DNA of 64,000 nucleotides from Plumapathes pennacea (taxonomy: Eukaryota; Cnidaria; Anthozoa; Antipatharia; Myriopathidae), in contig OZ038466.1 in the NCBI GenBank assembly GCA_964036295.1, positions 26,233,997-26,297,996 of the forward strand, written 5' to 3'. Below are positions 24,990 through 36,320 of the stretch, one piece after another. How positions within the stretch are numbered: position 1 is the stretch's first letter; every line of letters begins with the position of its first letter. A program made the position numbers and the translations under genes. Under the pieces are notes generated by a model. The model was not told the origin of the DNA. It saw only the letters and a list, made by a program, of their open reading frames with translations, and searched no databases.

Positions 24990-25619
24990 CGCGCAGTGCT
25001 CGTTAGAGAACAAAACTGAAGAAAGAACAAAACTGAAGGAAGAACAAGCACGAAACTGTTACTTGCGCCACATCTGGCACTTTATCAAGAGTACCCAACC
25101 TATTATTCACCAATTGTACAAAATAACAATCGAGTCCTATAAATACAAATATACATCAGCGATGAATAGGTTCGGTCCTCTCATGTTGAAACGAAGCTCA
25201 ATGGGGAGCAGATTTTTTTATTGTTTTGTTTTTCTTTACGTTTCAATGACTTGAATCCACTTGAAGTACTACTAAAACAAAAATCACGAAATGCCCAATT
25301 AACTGTAAACATGCAGCTGAGTGTATAAAAGATCCGTATGCCTTTTCAAGGCTTTGAAACTGATATTTTTGTCCGTTTTTTTTTTGGACACGAAAGTCGA
25401 TGTTTTTACCGCGATGTGTGACAAGTTTGCTGCCTACTCAAATTATGAACGGGTGACGTCACATGATATGAACACGCAGCAGGAAATTTCCAAGATCTCA
25501 CAAGGCAGAAGTGTAAAAGTGAAGAGATCGATAGTTTTTAGCAAGAAAATCACCGTGTTGCGACACGACGCGACGCTTGTTCACATTATATGACGTGACA
25601 ATGGGTAAAACCGCTTATC
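24990..25619. other. Upstream flank of D
   Basis: Homologous to the upstream flanks of B and C, with the CCTATAAATAC block at about 25135. The homology ends abruptly at about 25619 (CCGCTTATCA), where the text switches to the block shared with 5560-6438 near A. The open frame 24823-25254 overlaps exon 1 on the other strand and is not considered a gene. Confidence 0.5.
25454..25461. promoter_or_regulatory. CRE/ATF palindrome upstream of D
   Basis: Perfect TGACGTCA in GGGTGACGTCACATGATATG, about 465 bases before the D start codon, matching the B and C sites. Role inferred. Confidence 0.4.
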
Positions 25620-26510
25620 AAGTTACAAACGCAATTTCCTTTCTTGGACTCACGAGACTAGTTTGCGTAAATATTTGTATAATTTGTGAAGAAAAAAGCT
25701 CCTCTTTCGTGCCATTGCGACAGCAGAGAGGCTGAAGCCATGACCACAAAAGGCAATGGAGTGTCTGCAACACATGTGCACATGCAAATAAACTGTAGCA
25801 CGGTTGATGCCATGGCTACAGAATATCACGTGGTAGCACGACCACTACTGTTCCAGACTTTCTAGCGTGTAAAATAAAAATCTGAATCTTTATTTTATTT
25901 CATCTTTTTTATTTTCTACTTTTGTACATTGAAGCCGGGCTTCCTTATTTTTCCTTTGTCATGACAAGGCACGGCATTGAATGCATATAATACACCTTAA
26001 TACGTGCAAATTTAGTGCGGCGAGCACAAGCTATTTACAAGGGCCGTACTTTTGTTGGAGGAACAAGCTAACTATAATTACTGCACAAAGGAAAGAAAAG
26101 AAAATATACCTCAGCCTGCGTTCTCTCGTAGCGTGCATAATGGAAATATAATACTTGCATTCAAATCCATCACTTTGTGAACCAGCAAACGCAGCAAAAC
26201 GAGACGAACGGTTTGTAGTTACAGTACCGTCAACAGTCCTTATCTTGAGCACGTACAGTTGTTCAGTCTTGAAACTCCTCGTCGCTCTGTTTCTTCTCCT
26301 GATTTTTCCTGGGTGGTGAGCTCGATGAATTGCTGGACAAGCTGATCAGTTTGACAAGCGCTTGAGTCTACGAGACAAAACAACAATATAATAACCAAAA
26401 GTGAAACGAAAATATCATGGCATTTGGTGTGAATGTTGCCTTGTATGAGCAAACTAGGACGCGGATGGCAACGCGTAGAACCTATAAAGGGTTAGGGTTA
26501 GACTCTGTGC
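25620..26510. repeat. Duplicated block upstream of D (copy 2)
   Basis: Counterpart of 5560-6438 near A. It marks the right limit of the array homology: after CCTATAAAGGGTTAGGGTTAG the sequence departs from the A copy, which there runs into the relic signal exon. Confidence 0.6.
26240..26452 (-). CDS. Small secreted-type ORF of 70 aa (doubtful)
   Basis: Frame MLIQGNIHTKCHD... has a hydrophobic stretch (IFVSLLVIILLFCLV) and a plausible signal cleavage SSA/CQ, leaving a 38-residue tail with three cysteines and ending NNCTCSR. The homologous block near A (6161-6349) keeps the last 37 codons but loses the start and has an A-run in the hydrophobic part. The few differences between copies are amino-acid changing, so selection is not evident. 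It may be a real small secreted protein, an exon, or chance. Confidence 0.2.
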   Translation of the reverse strand: MLIQGNIHTKCHDIFVSLLVIILLFCLVDSSACQTDQLVQQFIELTTQEKSGEETERRGVSRLNNCTCSR

Positions 26511-27308
26511 AAGTCCTTCCCTTTCTGGTCAAAGATCGTGTGCGCCACGCGAGTGAAAAATAGTTGAAATTCCTCCGGTCTCGCCGTCAGACCCCGCCCC
26601 GCCGCTCGGGTCCAGATTTCCAATCGCAAACTCGCTCACATTTCACCCGCACACACACTCTTTCCTTGGCCAGAAAAGGAGGGAGTGGAACTAATAAAAA
26701 CTTGCCTGAGTATTTCCTTCTCTACAACTTTGCCTATTCTTAGGTTGCTCAATTTGTTTTATTTTCGCCGAGATTCTTTTGCGTTCATCGTATCCTTACT
26801 AAGAAGAACGCCTGTCTTATTTAAATTCTTGAAATGTCGTCCACGTTCTGAACAAAGAAGCATTTGAAGTCGGACGCGAGAACCGCACAAAGATCAACTC
26901 AATTCCACATGTTTACGCGCGCTTTTTGTGTTCTGCAATATTAGTTTTATTGTGTTGCTAAAGTTGCCGTTGTCCTCAGCTTTTTGTTCTTAAAGACGCC
27001 TCTTGCTAACTCTACAAAGTGAAAACATTATACCTGGTGCAACAAATGAATAAATTGCTCTTTGTATTTGTAATAACACTAAGTCGATTGGAGTCAGTGG
27101 TCCGAATGTACCAACAGGTCTATTATATGACACAGATCTTTACTTTACAAACGGAAGCCAGATTATTTGATCATATAAGAGAAACAGACTATATAAGTAG
27201 TGCATGATTTTCCGTGCTGAACGAGAAAAACTCGATTACATTGCACAAAAGTTGCCCGGTGACAGAAAACCCCACTGAACTCACGCTTTGATTGAAAAGA
27301 GGGTTGCT
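26511..27308. other. Single-copy spacer and 5' flank of the fucosyltransferase
   Basis: No coding gene is recognised. There is a short GC-rich patch near 26580-26610 (CCCCGCCCCGCCGCTCGGG). From about 26722 it carries a copy of a dispersed repeat also found near 62682. The rest is AT-rich. Confidence 0.4.
26722..26860. repeat. Dispersed repeat, copy 1
   Basis: CCTATTCTTAGGTTGCTCAA followed by TTTGTTTTATTTTCGCCGAG, an ATTGCGTTC/TTTGCGTTC word and a TTACTAAGAAG-type word. The same order of words occurs at about 62682-62800 with substitutions. It is probably an interspersed element; ends not defined. Confidence 0.4.
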
Positions 27309-28643
27309 ATGCTACGTGGTAATCTTTCAAAAAATCTTCTAAACAACAGATTCATGCTGAGCGCTTGCATTTTTGAAATGAGGTTAAAGCTAAGAAGGGT
27401 GATAGCTGCTATTGTGGGACTTTTTTTACTGGTCCTTTCAAAAGGTTGGCATCCGTGCTGGCACCATGACTTCGTGAAACGTCATTTCCGCAGCACAGAA
27501 CATCGCTCGAGCATCGCAAATGGCGGGGATCCTCGTCAAACGGACTTGCTCGAGACAATGGCTGCTTATCAATCTTCAGACAAGCCTTCAGGACTTCAGA
27601 TATCCGCGAACGAACCAAGACAGAAACCAAAGCTGGTGCTTTTCTTCACAAGTCTGTTCGGACGCCTGCCCTGGCCGGGGTTGAAAAGTTCGCACAACTT
27701 CACCCACTGGGGCAACAAACCGTGTGCTGTTCGCTCGTGTCAAATCACTTACGCCAGAAAAGATTTCGCGCAAAGCGATGTCGTTATTTTTCACGGAAGA
27801 GACATGCCAGACATAAAGACGTTGAAAAGATTTTCTACACGGCGGCCAACGAAACAGAAATGGATATTCTTTATTCACGAAAGCCCGAAGTTTCTTTACT
27901 ACGACCCGGCCATTATTAATGGTTTCTTTAACTGGACCATGTCTTATCGGAGAGATTCGGATTTCTTCGTGCCTTATCGGACGTACACTCGGCTGGATTC
28001 CGAGGACCAAATTCCGAAATCGGGGAAAAACTACGCCGTTGGAAAGGACAAGCTCATAGTGTGGCTGGCAAGTCATTGTGGTCACTATCGAGAGAACTTC
28101 GCTCGAAAGTTGACACGTTATATTTCAGTGGATGTGTTTGGTTCTTGCAAGAGAAATTTTAACCAAACAAACAAATGTCAGCGGAAATCCTCTGAATGCG
28201 ACTTGCTTTTAAAACGGTACAAATTCCATTTATCATTCGAAAATTCTTTCTGTACAGACTACATCACTGAGAAATATTGGTACACTCCTTTTAAACATGA
28301 CATCGTTCCTATAGTTATGGGAGGCGCAAATTACGACTCCACAGTGGCTATCCCTGGATCATACATAAACGTGGCAGATTTCCCGTCCATCAAAGCCTTG
28401 GCCGACTATCTCATTTATCTGAACGGCAATGATACAGCCTACAGCCAATTTTTCCAGTGGAAGAACAAGTTTAAACCGGTTTTACCGGAGTCCTGGACTT
28501 GCCAGGTGTGCGCGGCGCTGAACAATAAGACTGCTGTGAACACGAACACGGTCTACAGTAACTTGCACGAGTTGTGGGGGCCACAGCACGCTTGCGGTAC
28601 GAACGAGCACAAGATTCGCGAAATGATCTTAGCTAAGTTTTGA
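27309..28643 (+). CDS. Alpha-1,3-fucosyltransferase (GT10), intronless
   Basis: 444 residues in one exon from the ATG at 27309; further in-frame ATGs lie within the next 25 codons. It is a type II Golgi protein: a short basic N-terminus, then a membrane anchor (VIAAIVGLFLLVLSKGW), a stem and the catalytic domain. Diagnostic motifs: WIFFIHESPKF, the acceptor-side FNWTMSYRRDSDFFVPY, and the GDP-fucose-binding SFENSFCTDYITEKYW followed by DIVPIVMGG. Conserved cysteines near the C-terminus (CQVCAAL, ACGTNE) fit the family. It transfers fucose from GDP-fucose to N-acetylglucosamine-type acceptors on glycans; exact acceptor specificity cannot be read from sequence. Lack of introns is common for metazoan members of this family. 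Confidence 0.93.
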   Translation: MLRGNLSKNLLNNRFMLSACIFEMRLKLRRVIAAIVGLFLLVLSKGWHPCWHHDFVKRHFRSTEHRSSIANGGDPRQTDLLETMAAYQSSDKPSGLQISANEPRQKPKLVLFFTSLFGRLPWPGLKSSHNFTHWGNKPCAVRSCQITYARKDFAQSDVVIFHGRDMPDIKTLKRFSTRRPTKQKWIFFIHESPKFLYYDPAIINGFFNWTMSYRRDSDFFVPYRTYTRLDSEDQIPKSGKNYAVGKDKLIVWLASHCGHYRENFARKLTRYISVDVFGSCKRNFNQTNKCQRKSSECDLLLKRYKFHLSFENSFCTDYITEKYWYTPFKHDIVPIVMGGANYDSTVAIPGSYINVADFPSIKALADYLIYLNGNDTAYSQFFQWKNKFKPVLPESWTCQVCAALNNKTAVNTNTVYSNLHELWGPQHACGTNEHKIREMILAKF

Positions 28644-28916
28644 AACACGATCTAAACTTGTTTAATCATCTCGTACACTAAAACTATAAAGCTTTTTAGT
28701 TCAATTTGGCAATCAGTACTGGGTCTTTATACAGGCAGTCTGCAGTGTTTTCTTTGTCTTTCCTCCTCCCTTTTTTTCCATTTTCATTTTCCTTCTATAT
28801 TGTTTCTCTTTCTTTCGCTCTTGTTTTCTTGTCTTTTTTCCATTTCATCCTTCCACTTAATCTAATTGCTAATTCTTTCTTCTTTTTCTCTTTGTCTCTC
28901 TCTGCCTTCTTTCGTT

Positions 28917-29268
28917 CTAACTTATGACCCTCACACCAACCTGAGCTGTTGAATCGGCGGCAAATCCTCTCAGTTGGTACACGGTCACCTGACCCTCCGA
29001 GTCCCCAACCAGAATTGTCTGGATCTGTGCACAAAGCAATACACACATGATGACGCTTCATCAACACGATCGGATGAATGTGCAAATAACATTCTATTGG
29101 ATGTTTCTGCTTGGTTTCGTCCGTGACCTTAACATGTACGCCTCCTTTAACTCACATCAGCGGAGGAATGAACCCAGCCTACCTCTGTATTGATAGCGAA
29201 CTTCACGGTGGACAATTTGACGTCCTGAACCGGAACATGGGAGATGATGGGATCCAAGCTGCGAAAGC

Positions 29269-29302
<34 letters not shown>

Positions 29303-32300
29303 GTAAAAATCAAGACTTGTTTGTACCTTTATTAACGCTATCTGAGACTATTTGCAAAATAATTATATCAAACATTTGCATTAGATCTGTTTACCGATCC
29401 GAAAACAGCCCGGGTGACAACTGTGTCTCTGATGCTCGTGTTATGTGTTCACAGGGCTCGAAAAGAGCTGCGGTCCATTCATTTACTCATCTGTGTAAGT
29501 CCTGGGCTCCAGTCTACTTACGTGTTGATGTTTAGGTCCCAGATCTCTATCGCTTTATCGTTGACGCAGGCAAATAAGGTGGCGGAGGAAGGGGACCAAC
29601 ATACATCATTCACTGATTTCTGGGGAGAGAGGGGAAAAGCGAGTGCTAAATGAAGCAAGGAGCAAATCAAAAGAAAATCGGATGCCAAACAAAATAAGTC
29701 TGCATGAAGCAAACAGGAATTGAAAACCAGCACGTGATGGTGGGTACAGTGCTGTACGTGCGTTTCTTAGCTTTACCGTTGACGACAGGAAAGTCATGAC
29801 GGGCTGCGGTTTGTTCTGGTTCCACAGACGGATGCTCCAATCAGCGCTGCAGCTGAGAAACGCGTTCGAAAGGAACGGAGACCACTGGAGTCTGTACACG
29901 GGACCCTACAACAACAACAACAATGACATCGTCAACAAAAATAACAATGTCAATAACTACAGCATCATCATCAACAAAAACAACATCAACAACAAAAACA
30001 ACATCAACAACAAAAACAACATCAACAACAACTACAACAAATGGATCGTTCAGAAGGATAGTTTTGATTAAAGTCAGCTCCTGTGTTGGTCTTACCGTGT
30101 GTCCGTGATAACTTTCTAAGTATTGCTCGTTATAGGAGCATGAACACTTGTGAATATGACCCTCTTCTGTCCCAGCCAGATATCTAGAACGTTCACACAA
30201 TCACAGTGTTACTGAAAGAATTACAATTATTCTCATTCAATCTACGATTGGCAATAATGAGGGGGTATATGTGAGAATGTATGATGTACAGGTTAATTAG
30301 GTTAGGTAATGTACAGATGTGTAGTGTCCTTGAGTAGCAGTGGATAATCACTTACATGTTGGAGTCATTAGGTTGCACATCAAAACAGAAGCCGCCAGCG
30401 AAACGCGAAATAAGAGCGTCACTCTTCTTGGCCGCCCCTCCACCGGCTTTCGAGTGCCTCGCTACGTTAATTCGTTTTAGTTTCATCAGGTCTGGACAAA
30501 CACAAGAAAAAAAAAGAAAACATTAAATCCATCCCAGAATCCCACGATATACCAGCATGTGCCGCCATGTTGGATAAACTTCTCTGTGTTGCGCATTTGC
30601 TTCCACTGTAAGTGAATCTCCAATCACACTACAGCGCTAGTTGAAGTTAACAAAGTTACAAGTGGATTGTTGCTTCGTCACTCATTTCATTCATATTTAC
30701 CCGCACACTCGAAGCCTTTTCTGATAGACCACTTGGTAACCCGGCCATCAGCCGAGATGGAAATGAGGATCTCGTCCCTCTCCTCCCCAGTCCCCTGCTC
30801 CCGGTCCACCCAGCTGACTTGCCAGACGGGAGCGGCATGCTTGCCTTGATTATCACTACAACAACAACAACAACAAAAACAACAACAACAACAAAAACAA
30901 CAACAACAACAACAATGAAAAGTGAGAAATAACAAGACTCTTGTAAAGACACCTGACACACGGCCAACACTCACGAGCTGTCGAGGGCCGGCGAGTCGCT
31001 TGCGTTCCTAACATTGTATATGCTGATAGTGCCATCATACATGCCGACCTGCAAGAGACAAGCAAGATCTCGGTCAAGTCACTAATCCCTCGAAGTATTT
31101 TTAGCACTTCTCGTACAATTTCCTGGTTATTTACGGGCCCTGCCGACAACAAGAGCAACACTTAGGCTAACAGGTTTAATACTCGCGGCTAACAGGTTTG
31201 ATACCCGCGGTTAACAGGTTTAACAGGTTTAATACTCGCGGCTAACAGGTTTGATACCCCGCGGTTAACAGGTTTAACAGGTTTAATACTCACGGCTAAC
31301 AGGTTTGGATGTGCTGCTGAAAAGTCCAGGGCCGTCACTCCGCCGTTCAAATTGTAAATTCTTTCAGGATACTGCATACAAAAGCAAAGTCATCCTATTA
31401 TCAGAAAACATGGAACAGACGCCGGTATATCCACTTTGAATAAAGATGCGACTTAATGAGACTGCAGAGTGATAGTTCCACACCCACTAAGCAAAACTGT
31501 TCGACGGTCGCAGGAGCGAATAAGAAGCCCAGTTGTATCTCCGTGGTTCTCTCTCTTTGAATTCACTGGTTTATATGTGCAGCATATGTGCGCTCGTCTT
31601 CACGCTTAAACGACCTACCTCGGGATTCTTTATAGACCAACAGCAAGCAATGCCAGATCCCTTCTGCTCGGAGAAAGCGAATTCGCCATAACCAACAGCT
31701 AACAGGTCCTGTTGCAAGCAACGCACAAAAAATCAGTAAAATGCAAAAAAGTCTCGTCTGGTTTGACTTTTCTTGCTCGTTATGTTTGTACACTTCATCA
31801 CATCCCTACGTTTTACTTACGGGGTTCAGTTTATTCCAGGCCATACAGCTGACGTTCCTGCCCTTGGTCAGGCCGCACGAGTAGGTCCACAGCTTGCCCA
31901 GTGTCGGCCCGAGCAGCGTCACTGCAGACGCCACCTCTTCTTCTTCAGACTTCTCCGCGTCGATATCTACGCGAGCGTGACAACAAACCAACGAGACTGC
32001 TTACCGCGCATGTCAATCTCACAAAAATCATACGACGAATCGACTAAAGTTCGATGTGTGAGTCAGACGCCGTTGAGAAGTTTGAGAGCGTCAGCCCTTC
32101 GTCGTCAGCTCAAACGTCTTAATGGCGTCCAACTTTCACACATCGACCTTTGGTCGATTCGTCAAGTACATGACTTACTCCACGCCGACGCAGTCAAAAA
32201 ACTAGTTCTCCCAAGTAGTACAGTGTAGCTTTCCATTGAACACCAAAAGTATTACCGGGAGTGAGTGAGTGAGTAAGTGGGAAGGCGGCTGAAAGTGGAG

Positions 32301-35300
32301 TTGACAGAGTTGTATTCCTTATTACAGCGCTGATCTCTAGATACTACCTGCACATGTAGATAGAAGACAAGATTCCACCAGTGCGGCCTTGTTTAAAGTC
32401 TAATTCTTCTATATTAAATAATCAAAATTTTGACAGATTACTAACCCGGTACCACCTGTAGTCCTCGGTAGCGCGCCTGTCTGGGTTGGTACGTGTTCAG
32501 CGCGATGGCCCTCTCGATTGTAAAAAGGTCTTTTTGCATGTTTTCGGACTGCAAAGAATAACCAGTCACGTGAATCAATTGCTTCCAAACATCACCACCT
32601 CAGACCTATCATGTGTGTACATATATATACTCAGTGTTATCTGTCTATTTTTTTTTTTCTTTTCCCGCCAGTCTACCCGTCTACCCAATGGAAAAGTGCT
32701 TCCTGTGAGAGCTACAGTAGTTCTGGCCGCTGCGTGATTGAACGATGGAGCGTAGAATGTATGAAAGTGAGTAGCTGAACGCTGTTCTGTATATGTTGAC
32801 TGAGATTTCGACCGTTTGTCCTTCGTTAAAACAAAACAAGAGTCAACTTTACGGTGTTCAGCATATCGACATGATTGTACGTAAATGAATTGTATAATCT
32901 GCCCGCCCGCCCGTCCATTTATCTTTTGTCTCTGTCCTCCTTTGATTTTGTTTTCTTCAGAGTTGGTTTGTTTGTTTTTGTCCTGTCTTTCTGTCCAGTG
33001 TCCCGTTGTCTGTCCCTCTTTCCTACTTTGCTATTTAGTGTGGCATTAGTGTCTGTCTGTGCTTGTATGTCCGCTCAGTTTCTCTGTCTTAATGTATTCT
33101 CGTCATACATAGTCAAGTCGTGAGTAGACAGAATTTAAACCGTGCTCAGTATCCAACCAGAGATCACACGAGCGACATTAGCGTTCGACTGACAAACCTT
33201 GAGAATACGGTCAGCCATGAGAGCGAGCTGATCTTCAACTTCTTTGCCTGACATTCCTTCCTTCTCCACACCGTTACCTTCTTCTTCCAGTGAGCTGCTT
33301 CTGAATGTAAACATGCTCGCTCGGCTGCCTGAGTGGGAAACCAGATTCTGTCAGAATAAACTTACACACAACCGACAGACAATCGTTGAATATTGCTGAG
33401 GTTTTGATAGAACCCCTCGAACGCTCAAGGAAAGCGAGAAACAGTTCCAGATAGCAGGGGATCGAGGTAGCGGAATTATACCAAGTTCATTCCAAAGGGA
33501 AAGCGGATTCTGTTCGAGATAGCGGGGAGTTCGAGATAACCGAGTTTGACATAGCGAGGTTCTGCGTTTATGAGTAAAATATTTGTTCCAAATTTACGTC
33601 AAATGTTTTGGCTACGTTCTTAGTTCAAGAATAGTACGCATAGCGTAAGAAAACGAACACACGTGCATTGCACACACACACACACACACACACACTCACG
33701 CACGCACGTACACATTCCTCTCAAGCACACGCGCGCACTGACACGCACATCAGGAACACGACTGAGAAGGAATTGTCCTGTTCCGTGCGTTTACCTGAGA
33801 TGCTTCCAGAAGTTCCACTGGTCGGTCTGACTGAACCAACGCTCTCCGTGTCATCATGACTACTAGTAGTTTTCTCTCCACTTACTGGTCGGCTCAGACT
33901 CTCCAGATTCTGATCTCCGTCTTCCTTCTCTCCTGGAGATACACACGGCAGACAATAACGCGTGAGTTTAAGCGCGCTGAGCATTCAGTAGCTGCAGCAT
34001 TCATTTCATTCTTGTTCTTTGCTGTTAATATTTGCTGTACGTGTCATGCTGTGATGTGATCTATAACAATGTGGTGAACTCGTGTAGCTAATTTAGAGCA
34101 TTTCTATTCATCATCCTACCTTCTGGTCCTGTTAAATCAGAATTATATGTGTCATACATGTCCCAGATGGTCGCCATACACCCAACATCCTACAAACACA
34201 ATACAAAACAATGAAAAGGTTCTTTTCAGTTCACACCAGTCAATCCTTGAGTCTGTCCCAGTAGTAATCATAGCTTTATACAGAAAGCTTACAGTATTGC
34301 CAGACAGACAGACAGACAGACAGACAAATGGGGAGTAAGGGGGATTTGCTGTCTGGTGTGACTTACATGTAGGTCCACTCTCATGGCCTGCACTTCTTTA
34401 TTCTTTGGTCCGTTATTGAACGTCTGCATGCTTCGGTCCACATAACCATCATTGCCTACACGTATCTTGAGCAGCTGCAGAAAAAAAAATTCCACATGAC
34501 AGTTCAAATAATCAATTAGTATTACACTCATCACATTTCTCAAACATACAAATATTATTTGTTTACAGAATTCAATGCCTGCTAATAGATGATGTACTCA
34601 GGTTACTAGCAGAAACAACTTAGTACCTCATCATATTTCTGGTTCTTGTCTTTAACAAGTGCAGCAGTATCGCCATCTTGGGCCACACATGTTCCAGGGA
34701 AGTCAAAGAGCCAGATGGTGTCTGTTTCTGTCAACATCAAATGAACCGTCTTGTCCAGGTCAGCCTCAGTCAGCTCCTCCTTCACAAACGTAGGCCTTGT
34801 TTGAATATCTGTCAATTGTGACAGGAGAATGGTCAAGTTATTTTCTCATTGATTCTAGAGCATGGGAGGAAAGGATGAAATGGAAATGGACAAGAGTACA
34901 GAGAAGTAGGAGGCCAGGGCACAGCAGAATGGGGAGAGGGAAGCAGGATTATATGCACGTACAATCTGGATACAGTAGGGTGACAACTCACCTCCAAGTC
35001 CAGAGGAGAATTTGTCATGAAAAGAGCTTGGTTCTGACAGGTCTTCACTGATGGATTCTGGAGATGACCGGCCTGATACAGAGCTGCCAAACACTGACCT
35101 GGAAGAAGGATAACATACAGTGTAGTGCTGACCAGACCCTGATGCCCAAGTGGGAATTCCAATACTCCAACTTTGTTTCAGAGAGTCTACAGCATGTTTT
35201 TACCGTACTGCATTACATGTTGATAATTTATAAAAGATTCATACAAGAATTTTGACAGTAGACTGGTAAATTCTATTCTTAGTTACCTGGAGAACCCTCC

Positions 35301-36320
35301 ATAAATGCTGGCACTGCTTGCTGCATAAAAAGACTGACTTGTGATTTCTGACGGCTGTTAAAAAAAAAAAAAAGGCAAAGAACAGAATGAAAAAATTCTC
35401 TCTACCCGACTCTCCATTTTGTCTCTGCCATGCACGACCTCTTGAAAGGAGAGGAAGCTATACTTACAGTTGCAATAGATTCTCCTCCAGCAAAAAGAGT
35501 GTTGCTTTGGTTCCTCCTAATATGACAAAAAGAAATATTACAAACTCGTTTTGTTTGAGCTACTAATCTTTTGCAAATAACTTACTTGAGAGCTGGGTCA
35601 ACTTGTAACAAGCTCCTGGGTGTCACATCTTGACCCATGTCATCAAAGACCTGCAGTATATGTGAAGCGTATCACAAGAAATTAATACTGCCATATGCAA
35701 GCCATATAACATTTCAGATAGGAAAAAGTAAAAACACTATCATTAATTATTTCGAACATTTAAAATATGTATAATATGTACACACAGCTTGTGTACTTTT
35801 TAAAACTTTATCCATCAGAAACACATCACACATAAACGTATTTAAGTTATATATTATGTACCTTAATTGATGCATAATACAACATTTATATAATTATATA
35901 GAGTATAATACACAGGAAGGATTTATGTAGGTACAAACAGTATGTGAAACAAGATAAAATACACGTAAGTACAAGTTTGCTGTGCATATATTCCACCTCT
36001 CACCTGCACGGGAGGCTTTGTTTGACCTTTCTCTTGTCTCGTGGAGTCAATCACAACGCTTTTGCGACTTGAGGAAGCAAATAGATTGTTACGAGATCCT
36101 CCGCCAATGGTGCGAACACTTCTGTTGCCAAAGCTATGACTGCTTTTGCGACTCATGTTTATGCTTGTCATTCCAGGTTTTCTAGACAAACAAAAAGAGA
36201 GAAAGATGCAGGTCACTCAACTATGCACATCGATAGGTTGTTTTTGTTTGTAAACCGTTGAACACAAAACAGAATCTTTACTTACGAGGGAGGTTTCTTC
36301 CTCACTTCACTGCGATTCAT
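28917..36320 (-). CDS. DNAI4: Axonemal dynein intermediate chain 4 (WDR78-type WD-repeat protein)
   Basis: 803 residues in 23 exons: 36320-36286, 36181-36004, 35650-35586, 35516-35468, 35354-35287, 35098-34992, 34808-34627, 34474-34367, 34189-34120, 33932-33795, 33328-33198, 32548-32446, 31966-31821, 31708-31619, 31371-31294, 31048-30975, 30855-30701, 30491-30356, 30183-30096, 29905-29777, 29619-29522, 29258-29183, 29024-28917. Every junction is GT-AG and in phase. The N-terminal half is low-complexity; TETDTIWLFDFPGTCVAQ and MQTFNNGPKNKEVQ match the WDR78 family. WD repeats fill about 430-800, with LAGTEEGHIHKCSCSYNEQY and CSADWSIRLWNQ typical of dynein intermediate chains. In vertebrates this protein belongs to the inner-arm dynein f/I1 system of motile cilia. 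Vertebrate relatives are about 850 residues. Distinction from other axonemal intermediate chains rests on the N-terminal motifs. Confidence 0.88.
29270..29302. repeat. (AAC)n microsatellite beside DNAI4 exon 22 acceptor
   Basis: About 11 AAC units on the plus strand; on the coding strand they are GTT repeats leading into GTGCTTTCGCAG, the acceptor of exon 22. Confidence 0.8.
29909..30045. repeat. (AAC)n-rich tract beside DNAI4 exon 20 acceptor
   Basis: AAC and ATC/AAA variant triplets. On the coding strand the tract ends as GTTGTTGTTGTAG at the exon 20 acceptor. It creates spurious repeat-encoded frames on both strands. Confidence 0.75.
30856..30917. repeat. (AAC)n tract beside DNAI4 exon 17 acceptor
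   Basis: Repeated ACAACAACAACAAAAAC units. Coding-strand GTT repeats run directly into GTTGTAG at the exon 17 acceptor (exon start 30855). Confidence 0.8.
31165..31311. repeat. Tandem repeat spanning the DNAI4 exon 15 donor
   Basis: Units of 53-54 bases starting GGCTAACAGGTTT at 31187, 31240 and 31294, plus a partial one at 31165. The last unit holds the end of exon 15 and its true donor (coding strand GTTAGCC|GTGAGT). The intronic copies at 31187 and 31240 read GTTAGCC|GCGAGT, so their donor GT is replaced by GC. Confidence 0.8.
33670..33698. repeat. (CA)n microsatellite
   Basis: CACACA run followed by CACG variants, in a DNAI4 intron. Confidence 0.85.
34301..34326. repeat. (CAGA)n microsatellite
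   Basis: About six tandem CAGA units in the DNAI4 intron between exons 8 and 9. Confidence 0.85.

Noticed and set aside
29841..30200. Minus-strand frame of 119 codons with poly-valine/aspartate
   Set aside because: It is encoded by the AAC repeat and overlaps DNAI4 exons; an artefact of the microsatellite.
31165..31311. CRISPR-like array
   Set aside because: The units are contiguous, vary in length, have no unique spacers, and include an exon end; it is a minisatellite in a eukaryotic gene.
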